From a virus, in the IMG/VR virus record IMGVR_UViG_3300035206_000326, positions 1 to 29,639 of that record: a stretch of 29,639 nt of DNA; one strand, written 5' to 3'. The position numbers and the translations under genes were made by a program. The notes under the pieces are model-generated. The model did no database searches. It saw nothing but the letters and a program-made list of their open reading frames with translations, and was not told the DNA's origin. Of the stretch, positions 1-7,888 are shown one piece after another. Position 1 is the stretch's first letter, and each line of letters begins with the position of its first letter.

Positions 1-1
1 A

Positions 2-805
2 CAAGAAGAAGAGGACGAAGAGGAAGAAGAAGAAGAAGTAAAGAAAGAATCTTATGAAGTCGATATGACTGATGACATAGAAGCTCTCGTTGCTGACGAA
101 GATTTATCTCAAGAATTCAAAACAAAAGCTAAAACAATTTTTGAAGCCGCAGTTGCTACAAAAGTTAAGGAAAGGATTACAGAAGTAGAAGCTCAGTCTC
201 AAAAAGATACTGATGCAGCTGTTGAAGAAATCAAAGAAGATTTGACTGAAAAAGTTGATAATTACCTTAACTATGTTGCAGAAAACTGGGTAACAGAAAA
301 TGAGCTAGCTATCGAGCGAGGATTAAAATCCGAACTCACAGAAGATTTCATAAATGGTTTGAAAAAACTATTTGAGGAACATTACGTTGAAGTTCCAGAA
401 GACAAGTTTGATGTAGTTGAAGAACTAGCAGGTAGACTTGACGATACTGAAGATAAATTGAATGAAGAAGTAGCACAAAATATTTCTTTATCTCAAGATA
501 TCGAAGAGCTTAAGCGTGAAAAAATTATTAGTGAAGCTTCACAAGAGCTTGCTGATAGTGAGCAAGAGCGGTTAAAAGAACTTACAGAAGATGTAGACTA
601 CGAAGATGCAGAAAAATTCCAAGAGAAAGTTTCTACATTGAAAGAAGCCTACTTCAAGACTGGAAAGTTTGAAGCTGTCTCTGACGATACAACTGTGGCG
701 TCCAGTGATACTGATCCATTGAGTACTGATGAAGTACAAAATGCGAATCCAGGAATGGCTGGTTATACTGCCGCAATAAGTAAATTCGCTAAATTAGATG
801 ATTAA
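2..805 (+). CDS. 22: Prohead core scaffolding protein gp22, 5'-truncated by the window edge
   Basis: This protein would form the internal scaffold on which the T4-type prohead assembles, and it would be degraded by the gp21 prohead protease during maturation. The frame is open from base 2, so the ATG at 65 is an internal methionine and the true start lies outside the window. At least 267 residues are present; T4 gp22 has 269. The visible part is very acidic, beginning with a run of Glu/Asp codons (GAA/GAG) at bases 5-37, and is mostly predicted charged helix or coiled coil rich in E, K and D, as expected for this family. L-T-E tripeptides resembling gp21 cleavage sites occur. It ends 27 nt before gp23, matching the T4 order 22-23. 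Identification rests on composition, length and position; sequence conservation in this family is low. Confidence 0.88.
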   Translation, partial: QEEEDEEEEEEEVKKESYEVDMTDDIEALVADEDLSQEFKTKAKTIFEAAVATKVKERITEVEAQSQKDTDAAVEEIKEDLTEKVDNYLNYVAENWVTENELAIERGLKSELTEDFINGLKKLFEEHYVEVPEDKFDVVEELAGRLDDTEDKLNEEVAQNISLSQDIEELKREKIISEASQELADSEQERLKELTEDVDYEDAEKFQEKVSTLKEAYFKTGKFEAVSDDTTVASSDTDPLSTDEVQNANPGMAGYTAAISKFAKLDD

Positions 806-832
806 TTTAGCTTAATGAGGGGGATATAAACA

Positions 833-2188
833 ATGTTTATGTCAGAATCACTTCAAGAAAAGTGGCAACCAGTTCTAGAGCATCCCGAACTTCCAAAGAT
901 CGAAGATAGCTACAAAAGAGCTGTAACGTCAGTTATACTTGAAAACCAAGAACGAGCAATGGCTGAAGATAGAGGTGCTTTAACAGAAGCACTTGGAGCC
1001 GGTACTGGTACTGTTGCAGGAGCACCTAATGGCGCAACCGCTACAGCAGCAAACTGGGATCCAATTCTAATTTCACTAGTTCGTAGAGCAATGCCCAACT
1101 TGGTAGCATATGATATATGTGGTGTACAACCAATGACTGGTCCTACAGGTCTTATCTTCGCAATGAAGGCAAGATATGTAGATACTACGTCAGCACTAGG
1201 ACGAACAGAGGCTTTATTTAATGAAGCTGATACTGATTATTCTGCTGCAGGTACACATGCAGGAACAGACCCATTTGCGTCTAGTTCTGCAAACGCAGCT
1301 ATCCAAACAGGCTACACAACAGGTACAGGCGACACTACGGCAGCAGCTGAAATTGATGCGTCTATCGCAGAAATGTCATTCTCAATCGAAAAAGCTACAG
1401 TTACCGCAAAGAGCAGAGCGCTAAAAGCTGAGTACACTATAGAACTCGCACAAGACCTTAAAGCAATTCATGGCCTTGACGCAGAAACAGAACTAGCAAA
1501 CATTCTTTCTGGTGAAATCCTAGCGGAAATCAACAGAGAAGTTGTTAGAAATGTTAATGATCAAGCCAAGATTGAAGGTGTTGCATCAGAAAGTAACTTA
1601 ACTGGTACTTCTGTCAACGGTCAATTCGATCTAGATGTTGATTCATCTGGTCGTTGGTCAGTTGAGAAATTTAAAGGTTTAATGTATCACATTGAAAGAA
1701 ATGCTAATGTTATAGCAAGACAAACTCGTAGGGGTAAAGGAAACTTTATTCTTTGTTCGTCTGATGTAGCATCTGCACTTGCAATGGCCGGTGTATTAGA
1801 CTACGCTCCAGCATTGTCAACTAATTTATCAGTTGATGACACTGGAAATACATTTGCAGGTGTCCTTAACGGATCCCTAAAAGTGTATATCGACCCGTAT
1901 TACGCTAGTGCGTCTACAAGACCTACAGGCGTGAGCGCAGGTGAAGGTTATGTGACAGTTGGATATAGAGGATCAAATCCGTTTGATGCTGGACTATTCT
2001 ATTGCCCATACGTTCCACTGCAAATGGTTCGTGCGGTAGGTGAGAACACATTCCAACCTAAGATTGGATTTAAAACTCGTTACGGAATCGTAAGTAATCC
2101 ATTTGTAGGATCTACTCCAGCCTCAGGGTTGGCAGCAACTTCAACAAACAGTTACTACAGAAGTTTCGAAGTTCTTAACTTACTCTAA
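833..2188 (+). CDS. 23: Major capsid protein gp23
   Basis: This is the main hexamer-forming capsid subunit of T4-like phages (HK97 fold). The 451 residues are in the size range of marine T4-like gp23; T4 gp23 has 521. The N-terminus (SESLQEKWQPVL, residues 4-15) and the block KRAVTSVILENQE match the conserved gp23 start. A L-T-E/A site at residues 50-53 fits maturation cleavage by gp21 after Glu52, which would remove the N-terminal propeptide. The strong Shine-Dalgarno sequence GAGGGGG lies just before the start. ATG 833 and ATG 839 are both possible; 839 would give the commoner MSESL start. A clear rho-independent terminator follows at 2206-2234, as expected for a very highly expressed late gene. 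Codon use is more G+C-rich than in the accessory genes, in line with high expression. Confidence 0.97.
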   Translation: MFMSESLQEKWQPVLEHPELPKIEDSYKRAVTSVILENQERAMAEDRGALTEALGAGTGTVAGAPNGATATAANWDPILISLVRRAMPNLVAYDICGVQPMTGPTGLIFAMKARYVDTTSALGRTEALFNEADTDYSAAGTHAGTDPFASSSANAAIQTGYTTGTGDTTAAAEIDASIAEMSFSIEKATVTAKSRALKAEYTIELAQDLKAIHGLDAETELANILSGEILAEINREVVRNVNDQAKIEGVASESNLTGTSVNGQFDLDVDSSGRWSVEKFKGLMYHIERNANVIARQTRRGKGNFILCSSDVASALAMAGVLDYAPALSTNLSVDDTGNTFAGVLNGSLKVYIDPYYASASTRPTGVSAGEGYVTVGYRGSNPFDAGLFYCPYVPLQMVRAVGENTFQPKIGFKTRYGIVSNPFVGSTPASGLAATSTNSYYRSFEVLNLL

Positions 2189-2205
2189 ATCATATTTTTG
2201 GTTTC

Positions 2206-2234
2206 AAAAGAGCCTCGTAAGGGGCTCTTTTTTT
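2206..2234 (+). terminator. Rho-independent terminator after gp23
   Basis: AAAAGAGCC at 2206-2214 pairs with GGCTCTTTT at 2223-2231 around an 8-nt loop, and the T run continues to 2235. It lies 18 nt after the gp23 stop codon and immediately before a late promoter motif. Confidence 0.88.
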
Positions 2235-2237
2235 TGT

Positions 2238-2245
2238 TATAAATA
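2238..2245 (+). promoter_or_regulatory. T4-type late promoter (TATAAATA)
   Basis: This is an exact match to the gp55-dependent late promoter box TATAAATA, placed between the gp23 terminator and the gene at 2298. It would give an mRNA leader of about 46 nt containing AGGAGG (2287-2292), so this late transcript is conventional, unlike those at 2559 and 29251. The 8-mer alone is expected several times by chance in DNA this A+T-rich; position supports the call. Confidence 0.7.
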
Positions 2246-2297
2246 TGATTAGGGAAGTCAAAAGGACAACTCATACACATACACACAGGAGGTTATC

Positions 2298-2525
2298 ATG
2301 GTAAGCTATGGTACCAAATCAGGGTTCGAAATCAGAGCCGATTTACTTTCACAAGCACAAGGTCTATTAGAGATGAATGCACAACGAGAACTTGATGCAG
2401 CTTATTTCGCTATAGATCAAGCAGCTGATGAAGTTTCTTTAATTTCTTTACCGGTAATTGAAATTACTGCAGAAGAAGTTATTGAAACCGCAAGACAACT
2501 TAATGCTTTTGTAAACGAGAAATAA
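2298..2525 (+). CDS. Small conserved late protein downstream of gp23, function unknown
   Basis: This gene encodes 75 residues, acidic and mostly predicted helical, with no signal peptide or membrane segment. I do not recognise a characterised family. The start is well supported by a textbook AGGAGG Shine-Dalgarno (2287-2292) 5 nt before the ATG, the strongest ribosome binding site in the window, and by a TATAAATA late promoter at 2238. Flanking terminators at 2206 and 2533 make it a single-gene late transcription unit. Late promoter, strong translation signal and position between gp23 and the tube-protein gene suggest an abundant virion or assembly protein. That role is inferred from context only. 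Confidence 0.8.
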   Translation: MVSYGTKSGFEIRADLLSQAQGLLEMNAQRELDAAYFAIDQAADEVSLISLPVIEITAEEVIETARQLNAFVNEK

Positions 2526-2532
2526 ATTATAT

Positions 2533-2560
2533 GGGAGAGGGTTCAATACTCTCTCCTTTA
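2533..2560 (+). terminator. Hairpin terminator after the 75-residue late gene
   Basis: GGAGAG at 2534-2539 pairs with CTCTCC at 2551-2556 (extendable by a G-U pair) around an 11-nt loop, followed by a short TTTA. The T tract is weak, so termination may be partial. Its end overlaps the next late promoter. Confidence 0.55.
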
Positions 2561-2566
2561 TAAATA
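2559..2566 (+). promoter_or_regulatory. T4-type late promoter (TATAAATA) abutting a start codon
   Basis: An exact TATAAATA box is followed by 6 nt and then the ATG at 2573. In T4, late transcription begins about 6-7 nt after this box, so the transcript would begin at or next to the start codon. Confidence 0.72.
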
Positions 2567-2572
2567 GTAAGT

Positions 2573-2725
2573 ATGAAGAAAAATAAAGAAGATTATGTAG
2601 AATCAAAAATTCCGGCTGAGAAACATGAATATCTTGGTTGGTTTTGGTCTGTTGCAACTAAAAAATTCTACAGATGGAATGATCTTCCTGGTAGAGAACA
2701 TGGAATAAAAAATGGCAACAGCTGA
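2573..2725 (+). CDS. Small late protein (50 aa) overlapping the tube-protein gene, function unknown
   Basis: This short gene runs from ATG 2573 to TGA 2725 and encodes 50 residues beginning MKKNKEDYVESKIP. It is rich in aromatic residues (EYLGWFWSVATKKFYRW in the middle), has no obvious membrane segment, and matches no family I can name. Its start sits 6 nt after a TATAAATA box with no Shine-Dalgarno in between. Its end overlaps the start of the gp19-like gene by 14 nt, which suggests translational coupling. The reading frame is supported by the promoter and overlap but by no recognised homology. Confidence 0.6.
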   Translation: MKKNKEDYVESKIPAEKHEYLGWFWSVATKKFYRWNDLPGREHGIKNGNS

Positions 2726-3275
2726 TTGGCAGACAACACTCCCTACAAATCTAAATTATCTGAGTCCAGTTAATTTTGATTTAATAATAAACAAATTACC
2801 TAAAACTAGATATTTTTGTGTCGGAGCAACTTTGCCGAATATTAATTTTAGTGAAGCGGCATTAGATACAAAATTAGCAATTTCATCTTATGTACCTGGT
2901 GATAAAATCACTTTTGATCCCTTAAATGTACGATTTATTGTAGATGAAGATATGACAAATTATAAAGAAATATTTAATTGGATAATGTCTTTAGGACCTG
3001 GTATAGATACTGAAGATTTTGTAGATTTAACAGGTGTGACAAAATCAGAGCTCGGATTCGATACGCGTAGTGGTGATATGAAGAAAATGTATTCAGATGC
3101 CGCTTTAATAATCAATACATCAGCTAACAATCCAAATCTAGAATTTATGTTTGAAGATTGTTTTCCAACATCTCTAGGTGCTGTTACATTAGCTACTGAT
3201 TCTACAGAAGTTGAATATGTAGTAGCAGATTTAACATTAAGATACACACTATTTAAGATAAGAACTAGTACCTAA
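2712..3275 (+). CDS. 19: gp19-like tail tube / tail structural protein
   Basis: The 187-residue protein has the pattern of T4-like tail-tube-fold proteins of marine phages: a short N-terminal arm, a block around LNYLSPVNFDLIINKLP (residues 13-29), a 'YFCVGATLPNI' strand pair, a 'PGDKITFDPLNVRF' strand, and 'DEDMTNYKEIFNWIMSLG', the helix region conserved among marine gp19-like proteins. The C-terminus is strand-rich, ending in LTLRYTLFKIR. T4 gp19 has 163 residues and forms the inner tail tube. Direct similarity to T4 gp19 is weak, so a related tube-fold baseplate protein such as gp54 is an alternative. It is co-transcribed with the 50-residue gene from the late promoter at 2559. A sigma70-type promoter for uvsY begins at its stop codon. 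Confidence 0.65.
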   Translation: MATADWQTTLPTNLNYLSPVNFDLIINKLPKTRYFCVGATLPNINFSEAALDTKLAISSYVPGDKITFDPLNVRFIVDEDMTNYKEIFNWIMSLGPGIDTEDFVDLTGVTKSELGFDTRSGDMKKMYSDAALIINTSANNPNLEFMFEDCFPTSLGAVTLATDSTEVEYVVADLTLRYTLFKIRTST

Positions 3276-3303
3276 TTGACTTTTCAGCAAAAGCTGTTAT
3301 AAT
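3276..3303 (+). promoter_or_regulatory. Sigma70-type promoter for uvsY-uvsW
   Basis: The -35 TTGACT (3276-3281), a 16-nt spacer and the -10 TATAAT (3298-3303) lie 7 nt before the uvsY ATG. The predicted +1 falls on or beside the start codon. The spacer contains the inverted repeat CAGC-AAAA-GCTG (3285-3296). Confidence 0.82.
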
Positions 3304-3310
3304 ATATAGT

Positions 3311-3763
3311 ATGAAGAATAAAACTTTATCTGAAATTCAAGAATTATGGAAGAAAGATTGTCAAATAGATGATATCGAATTAGACGTTTCTTCCCTTAAA
3401 GTCCCACAATTACACGCAAAATATGCTGAGTTATTAGCAAGTAAGAAACTCATTCAAATTAAATACGAACACGCATTAAAAGATTTACAAAAAGATAAAT
3501 GGCTTTGGTATACAGGAAAACTAACTCAAGATGAAATACAAGAAAAAAATTGGGATTATGATCCATTTAAAGGCCTTACAATACTTAAATCAGATTATGA
3601 CAAATTCTTTGGGGCTGATGAAGATATACAGACAGCATTAGAAAAATTAGAAATCTGTAAAGTTACAGTTAATTATTTACAAGATGTAGTTTCTCAGCTG
3701 ACTTGGAGACATCAAACAATAAAGAATATTATAGAATGGCGCAAATTCATGGCAGGCTCGTAG
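3311..3763 (+). CDS. uvsY: UvsY-like recombination mediator
   Basis: UvsY loads the UvsX recombinase onto gp32-covered single-stranded DNA in T4 recombination-dependent replication. This protein has 150 residues; T4 UvsY has 137. The N-terminus follows the same plan (LSEIQELWKKDCQIDDIEL, then a helix carrying LHAKYAELLASKK), and it ends in a helical segment (HQTIKNIIEWRKFMAG) that aligns with the T4 C-terminal IKHIQDMRAFEAG. The gene lies immediately before uvsW, as in T4. The start is set by a TTGACT/TATAAT promoter ending 7 nt upstream; there is no Shine-Dalgarno, so translation is probably leaderless. The 3' end overlaps uvsW. Confidence 0.87.
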   Translation: MKNKTLSEIQELWKKDCQIDDIELDVSSLKVPQLHAKYAELLASKKLIQIKYEHALKDLQKDKWLWYTGKLTQDEIQEKNWDYDPFKGLTILKSDYDKFFGADEDIQTALEKLEICKVTVNYLQDVVSQLTWRHQTIKNIIEWRKFMAGS

Positions 3764-5211
3764 TCACGAAAAAAGACGAAGTTTATTTAACAATTTCCAC
3801 AGAAGACTCGATTAGAAAAGAACTTTCAGAATTCTTTAAGTTCAAAGTTCCTGGTGCTAGTTTCATTCCAGCTGTCAGAAAGAAATTTTGGGACGGATAC
3901 ATTCGTTTATTTCATCTTCAAACAAATCAATTATATTTAGGTTTATATACATATCTCAAAGAGTTTTGTGAAGAAAGAGATTATGAGATAGAAGGATATG
4001 ACCCTGAAACTGATGTCTTTACAATAGAACGATATGAAGAAATAGTTCAAGATATTCCTTTAGAACTTAGAGATTATCAAAAAGAAGCAATTGCTTACGC
4101 AGCCCATAATCAAAAGTGTATATTAGTATCTCCTACAGCTTCAGGTAAATCATTAATTATATATAGTCTTATACGATACAATTTTCTTAAAAAGAATAAG
4201 AAGGCGTTAGTCATTGTTCCAACTACATCATTAGTAGAACAAATGGCGAAAGATTTTAAAGACTATGGATTCAAAGGTGAAGTAGCCAAGATATATGGTG
4301 GTGATAAAGGTTCAGACGCAGCAATAGTTGTTACAACATGGCAATCAATGATGAGAATGCCGAAAGGATTTGGAAATCAATTTGGTATGGTCATTGGAGA
4401 TGAGGCTCATTTATTTCAAGCCAAATCTCTCACAAAAATTATGGAGTCATTAACGGAAGTGAAATACAAATTCGGAACTACAGGAACATTACAAGACACA
4501 CAAACACATAAACTTCAATTAGAAGGATTGTTTGGCCCTGCCTATTTTGTTACTACTTCTAAAGAATTGATGGACGAAGGTACATTAGCGAATTTAGATA
4601 TACAATGTTTAGTTTTATCTTATGTAGATGAAGAACGAAAATTAGTATGTAAAATGACATATCAAGAAGAAATGGATTGGATCGTTAGAAATGAAAAACG
4701 AAATGGTTTCATAAGAAATCTAGTTAATGGATTAAATGGTAATACATTAGTATTGTTTCAGTATGTAGAGAAACATGGTCGAGGCTTATATAAAATATTA
4801 TCAGAGGTAATAGCTAACGATACATCAAAAAGAAAAAGCTTTTTTGTCTTTGGTGGAACCGATGCCCTAGATAGAGAAAAAGTTAGAGAGATTGTAGAAA
4901 CAGAACAAAACGCAGTGATAGTAGCAAGCTTCGGAACTTTTTCTACGGGAATTAACATTAAAAGATTACATAACATTGTATTTGCATCTCCTAGTAAAAG
5001 TAGAATTCGTAACTTACAATCAATAGGTAGAGGTTTAAGAATAGGAGAAGGTAAAGAAAGTGTTGTGTTATATGATATAGCTGATGATCTCTCATGGAAA
5101 AAAAATACAAATTATACCCTTAACCACTTTTCAGAAAGAATAAATACATATAGTAAAGAGAATTTTAATTACGAAATTCATTCAGTAAGGATACCCAAAT
5201 GCCATACATAG
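3736..5211 (+). CDS. uvsW: UvsW RNA-DNA/DNA helicase (SF2)
   Basis: UvsW is the T4 helicase that unwinds R-loops and recombination intermediates and shifts replication from origin- to recombination-dependent mode. Seen here: an N-terminal substrate-recognition region (residues 1-105), Q-like motif 'LRDYQKEAI', Walker A PTASGKS with Lys138, motif II DEAH in GDEAHLF, motif III 'TGT', and the SF2 C-terminal motifs 'FSTGINIK' and QSIGRGLR. The length of 491 residues is close to T4 UvsW (503). I chose ATG 3736 (MAQIHGRLVV) since the T4 protein begins about there; ATG 3703 is also in frame. It overlaps uvsY by 28 nt and the next gene by 13 nt. Confidence 0.96.
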   Translation: MAQIHGRLVVTKKDEVYLTISTEDSIRKELSEFFKFKVPGASFIPAVRKKFWDGYIRLFHLQTNQLYLGLYTYLKEFCEERDYEIEGYDPETDVFTIERYEEIVQDIPLELRDYQKEAIAYAAHNQKCILVSPTASGKSLIIYSLIRYNFLKKNKKALVIVPTTSLVEQMAKDFKDYGFKGEVAKIYGGDKGSDAAIVVTTWQSMMRMPKGFGNQFGMVIGDEAHLFQAKSLTKIMESLTEVKYKFGTTGTLQDTQTHKLQLEGLFGPAYFVTTSKELMDEGTLANLDIQCLVLSYVDEERKLVCKMTYQEEMDWIVRNEKRNGFIRNLVNGLNGNTLVLFQYVEKHGRGLYKILSEVIANDTSKRKSFFVFGGTDALDREKVREIVETEQNAVIVASFGTFSTGINIKRLHNIVFASPSKSRIRNLQSIGRGLRIGEGKESVVLYDIADDLSWKKNTNYTLNHFSERINTYSKENFNYEIHSVRIPKCHT

Positions 5212-5699
5212 ACGAACAGACAAAATATCAATTTGTAAAATTCAAAGATGGAAAAGAAATATTTGCTATGGTAAGAGACGCAGAAGGTAAACTAGAACTT
5301 CACTTTCCTATGAATATTCAACTACAACCAGCAATAACTGGTGGTGTATTATTACATTTGGGGCCTTATATTCCTTTTACTAAAGAAGACAGTATTACAG
5401 TAGATACGAATGCAGTACTTTTTAGAACTAGTATCAGTAAAAAATTCATTAGTTTTTATGATGAAGCTTGTAGTGCTTGGCTAAATATTAGAGAAGACGA
5501 AAGTAAATTTGATATTAAATCAGGTAGACAAGCTATGAAAGAACAACAAGAATTTATGGAAGGAATGATTAAAAGAAGATTCGAAGAAGGTGATATAGAT
5601 TTTCGAGATGAAATAGATGATATGTTAGATAATATTGAAGAAGAACAAAAACTATTGGCCAATGAATCTGGTCCTGGAAAAGATGACACTATTCATTAA
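5199..5699 (+). CDS. Conserved T4-like marine phage protein with possible Sm-like N-terminal domain
   Basis: This gene encodes 166 residues in two parts. Residues 10-90 are predicted beta-strands in an order like Sm/LSm barrels: 'KFKDGKEIFAMV', 'LELHFPMNIQL', 'LHLGPYIPF', 'DSITVDTNAVLF', then a helix 'KFISFYDEA'. Residues 95-166 are a charged, probably helical tail very rich in Glu/Asp. The smaller protein at 7404 shows the same strand order and may be a paralogue. The gene overlaps uvsW by 13 nt and is probably translationally coupled to it. Function is unknown. Position among uvsW, gp55 and gp47/46 suggests a role in nucleic-acid metabolism or its regulation, but this rests on context and a fold impression only. 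Confidence 0.8.
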   Translation: MPYIDEQTKYQFVKFKDGKEIFAMVRDAEGKLELHFPMNIQLQPAITGGVLLHLGPYIPFTKEDSITVDTNAVLFRTSISKKFISFYDEACSAWLNIREDESKFDIKSGRQAMKEQQEFMEGMIKRRFEEGDIDFRDEIDDMLDNIEEEQKLLANESGPGKDDTIH

Positions 5700-5787
5700 T
5701 ATATGTATTCTTTCTTTTCCGACATCACAATTTATTATAACATCAGAACGCTAATCGGTCAAGTAAAAAGATGATATTAATGAAACC

Positions 5788-5815
5788 TTGACAATACAGC
5801 GAATGCAAGTATAAT
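5788..5815 (+). promoter_or_regulatory. Sigma70-type promoter for gp55
   Basis: A consensus -35 TTGACA (5788-5793), 16-nt spacer and consensus -10 TATAAT (5810-5815) lie 6 nt before the gp55 ATG. The first 13 nt, TTGACAATACAGC, are identical to the promoter at 18465. The preceding 85 nt hold nothing else recognisable. Confidence 0.87.
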
Positions 5816-5821
5816 ATAAGT

Positions 5822-6346
5822 ATGGCTAGACAAAAAAGACAAACTAAAGCATCTGTTCATTATGTGAACAATAAAAAATTTACCGCGGCGATTACTGCTC
5901 ATAATATAGCATGTAAAGAAGCTCTCGCCAAAGATGAAGATAAACCAAGAGTTTCAGAATACATTGGTGAGTGTATCTATAAGATAGCCACAAGATTATC
6001 TACAAAACCAAATTTTATAAATTATTCTTATAGAGATGAAATGATTTGCGATGGGATTGAGAACACTTTACAGTATATCAATAATTTTAATCCAGAGAAA
6101 TCTCAAAATGCATTTGCATATGTAACTCAGATTATATACTTTGCGTTTTTAAGAAGAATACACAAAGAAAAGAAACAAGCTGCGATTAAACAACGAAGTA
6201 TAGAACAAGCTGGTTATCTATTTGAAACATTTTCTACAATAGATGGTGAAGTTGAACCTGGTATGACTAATCAGTATATTGATTTTTTACAAGAAAATAT
6301 GAACCCAATCAATTATAAGCCCCGCGGCTCAAAAAAGAAAAAATAA
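5822..6346 (+). CDS. 55: gp55 late-promoter sigma factor
   Basis: gp55 replaces sigma70 on host RNA polymerase and recognises TATAAATA late promoters. It works with the sliding clamp gp45, which is encoded here at 18782. The 174 residues carry the conserved blocks of T4 gp55 (185 aa): the N-terminal YVNNKKFTAAI, 'EYIGECIYKIATRLS' and the sigma-region-2-like 'RDEMICDGIENTLQYINNF' and 'NAFAYVTQIIYFAFLRRIHKEKK'. The C-terminal tail is short and lysine-rich. A C-terminal clamp-binding segment like that of T4 is not evident. The ATG sits 6 nt after TATAAT with no ribosome binding site, so a leaderless transcript is predicted. The stop overlaps the gp47 start by one base. Confidence 0.96.
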   Translation: MARQKRQTKASVHYVNNKKFTAAITAHNIACKEALAKDEDKPRVSEYIGECIYKIATRLSTKPNFINYSYRDEMICDGIENTLQYINNFNPEKSQNAFAYVTQIIYFAFLRRIHKEKKQAAIKQRSIEQAGYLFETFSTIDGEVEPGMTNQYIDFLQENMNPINYKPRGSKKKK

Positions 6347-7407
6347 TGAAAATTGCACTATTGAATGACACGCACTGTGGTGTCAGAAATAATCATCAGA
6401 TGTTTGCAAATTATCAAGGAAGATTTTATTCACAAATCTTTTTTCCTTACTTAGACAAACACGACATTAAGACAATAATACATCTTGGCGATTACTTTGA
6501 TCGTAGGAGAGATGTCAATTTTTATTCACTTCACAAGAATTATGAACATTTTGTCAAACCTATGATTGATAGAGATATGACTATGGACTTAATTGTGGGA
6601 AACCATGACATCTATTTTAAGAACACTAATGAATTAAACAGTCCAGATTATCTCTTAGATTTTGAAAACATTAATGTTTTCAAAGATCCAATTGTTAAGG
6701 ATTATGATGGATTAAGTATTTGTTTAGTCCCATGGATTAATTCAGAAAATTATGATGATGTTGAAGAATTTTTAGGGATATGTAAGGCTGATATAGCCAT
6801 GATTCATGGAGAAATTACAGGAGCTATGGTAACTCCTGGTCATTATCAGGGTGGAGGCTTATCTCCTAAGTTTTTCAAAAGGTTTGAACAAGTTTATTCA
6901 GGACATTTTCATATTAAATCAGAATTGGCTAATATACAATTTTTGGGTTCACAAATGGAATTCACATGGAACGATTTTGACAACGCAAAATATTTTCATA
7001 TATTAGATACGGAAACGCGAGAAGTAGAAGCTGTTTATAATCCATTAAAGATGTTTCATAAGATATTTTATGATGATACAAATGAAACTCTTATGACAAT
7101 CAAAAAGAAAGAGTTCGATCATTTAAAAAACACTTTTGTTAAGGTAATTGTTACAAATAAAAATGAGCCATATTGGTTTGATGTTTTTGTTGACCAGATT
7201 ATTCAATCTAGTCCGGCTGATTTGAAAGTTGTAGAAGATCATAGCAATTTAGACATTTTAGATGCAGATGATTTCGCGACAGAAGCAGAAGATACTTTAA
7301 CAATTTTAACAAAACATATTGACAGTTTAAATATAGAAGGAGATAAGAAAAAACTTGATGCATTAATGAGATCATTATACACAGAGAGTTTAGATATTTT
7401 AGTATGA
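6346..7407 (+). CDS. 47: gp47 recombination endonuclease subunit (Mre11/SbcD-like)
   Basis: With gp46 this forms the T4 exonuclease complex that resects DNA ends for recombination-dependent replication and helps degrade host DNA. The calcineurin-like phosphoesterase motifs are all visible in order: NDTHCG near the N-terminus, GDYFDRR, GNHDIY, a central 'MIHGE' and SGHFH. The 353 residues are close to T4 gp47 (339). The C-terminal third is a predicted capping domain. The gene is joined to gp55 by a TAATG-type one-base overlap and to the next small gene by an ATGA overlap, so the gp55-47-46 stretch is one translationally coupled operon. Confidence 0.97.
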   Translation: MKIALLNDTHCGVRNNHQMFANYQGRFYSQIFFPYLDKHDIKTIIHLGDYFDRRRDVNFYSLHKNYEHFVKPMIDRDMTMDLIVGNHDIYFKNTNELNSPDYLLDFENINVFKDPIVKDYDGLSICLVPWINSENYDDVEEFLGICKADIAMIHGEITGAMVTPGHYQGGGLSPKFFKRFEQVYSGHFHIKSELANIQFLGSQMEFTWNDFDNAKYFHILDTETREVEAVYNPLKMFHKIFYDDTNETLMTIKKKEFDHLKNTFVKVIVTNKNEPYWFDVFVDQIIQSSPADLKVVEDHSNLDILDADDFATEAEDTLTILTKHIDSLNIEGDKKKLDALMRSLYTESLDILV

Positions 7408-7688
7408 TAAAAATAATACAATTAGCAACAGCTGAGCAAATAATGGCAGAAGTAGATGAAGTGAGTTATGAATTAAAAAACCCTTTGTTCATTAATATTC
7501 AACAAACAGAGAAGGGTCCTAATATTCAACTTTTTCCGTATGATTTAATTGCTGCAGGAAACATAACACTTAATCCAGATCAAATAATTTGGATGGCTGA
7601 TCCAGAACAAAAATTACTTAATCAGTATCAAGAAATATTCAGTAAAATAATAACACCACCAAAAGGATCTGTAACTCCAATAAAATGA
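7404..7688 (+). CDS. Small conserved protein between gp47 and gp46, possibly Sm-like
   Basis: This gene encodes 94 residues starting MIKIIQLATAEQIMAEV. The strand pattern (hydrophobic strand, short turn, 'KNPLFINIQQ', 'NIQLFPYDLI', 'GNITLNPDQIIWM', C-terminal helix 'LLNQYQEIFSKI') parallels the N-terminal domain of the protein at 5199 and resembles Sm-like small barrels. It sits in an ATGA overlap with gp47 and again with the next gene. A small gene at this place between 47 and 46 is common in marine T4-like phages. I infer a nucleic-acid or nuclease-complex accessory role from the location only. Confidence 0.8.
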   Translation: MIKIIQLATAEQIMAEVDEVSYELKNPLFINIQQTEKGPNIQLFPYDLIAAGNITLNPDQIIWMADPEQKLLNQYQEIFSKIITPPKGSVTPIK

Positions 7689-7888
7689 GTAACATAATAT
7701 ATAATGGTCAATACGAATGTGAAGGACATACTGTTACATTTTTAGTAACTCCTGATGATACATGCACTATTAAAGAAATGTTTATTAGTGGTAGAAGTGT
7801 TTCTAATACTGAAAGAACAGAAAGATTAGAAATCGCAATAGAGTTTCAAACAAAGCTTAGAAAACTTGGGTATGATAAAGTTTCATAA
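7685..7888 (+). CDS. Small protein between gp47 and gp46, function unknown
   Basis: This gene encodes 67 residues (start MSNIIYNGQYECEGHTVTF). The first half is predicted beta-rich and the second half a helix with many Glu/Arg (NTERTERLEIAIEF). It starts in an ATGA overlap with the previous gene and its end overlaps gp46 by 17 nt, so it is part of the coupled 47-46 operon. I recognise no family and no catalytic motif. The overlaps at both ends and normal codon use argue that it is translated. Confidence 0.75.
   Translation: MSNIIYNGQYECEGHTVTFLVTPDDTCTIKEMFISGRSVSNTERTERLEIAIEFQTKLRKLGYDKVS

Noticed and set aside
5-40. GAA/GAG run as a microsatellite
   Set aside because: It is in frame with gp22 and encodes its acidic region; not an independent repeat.
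65-805. ATG 65 as the true start of gp22
   Set aside because: The frame is open back to base 2 with the same acidic composition, so the gene begins before the window.
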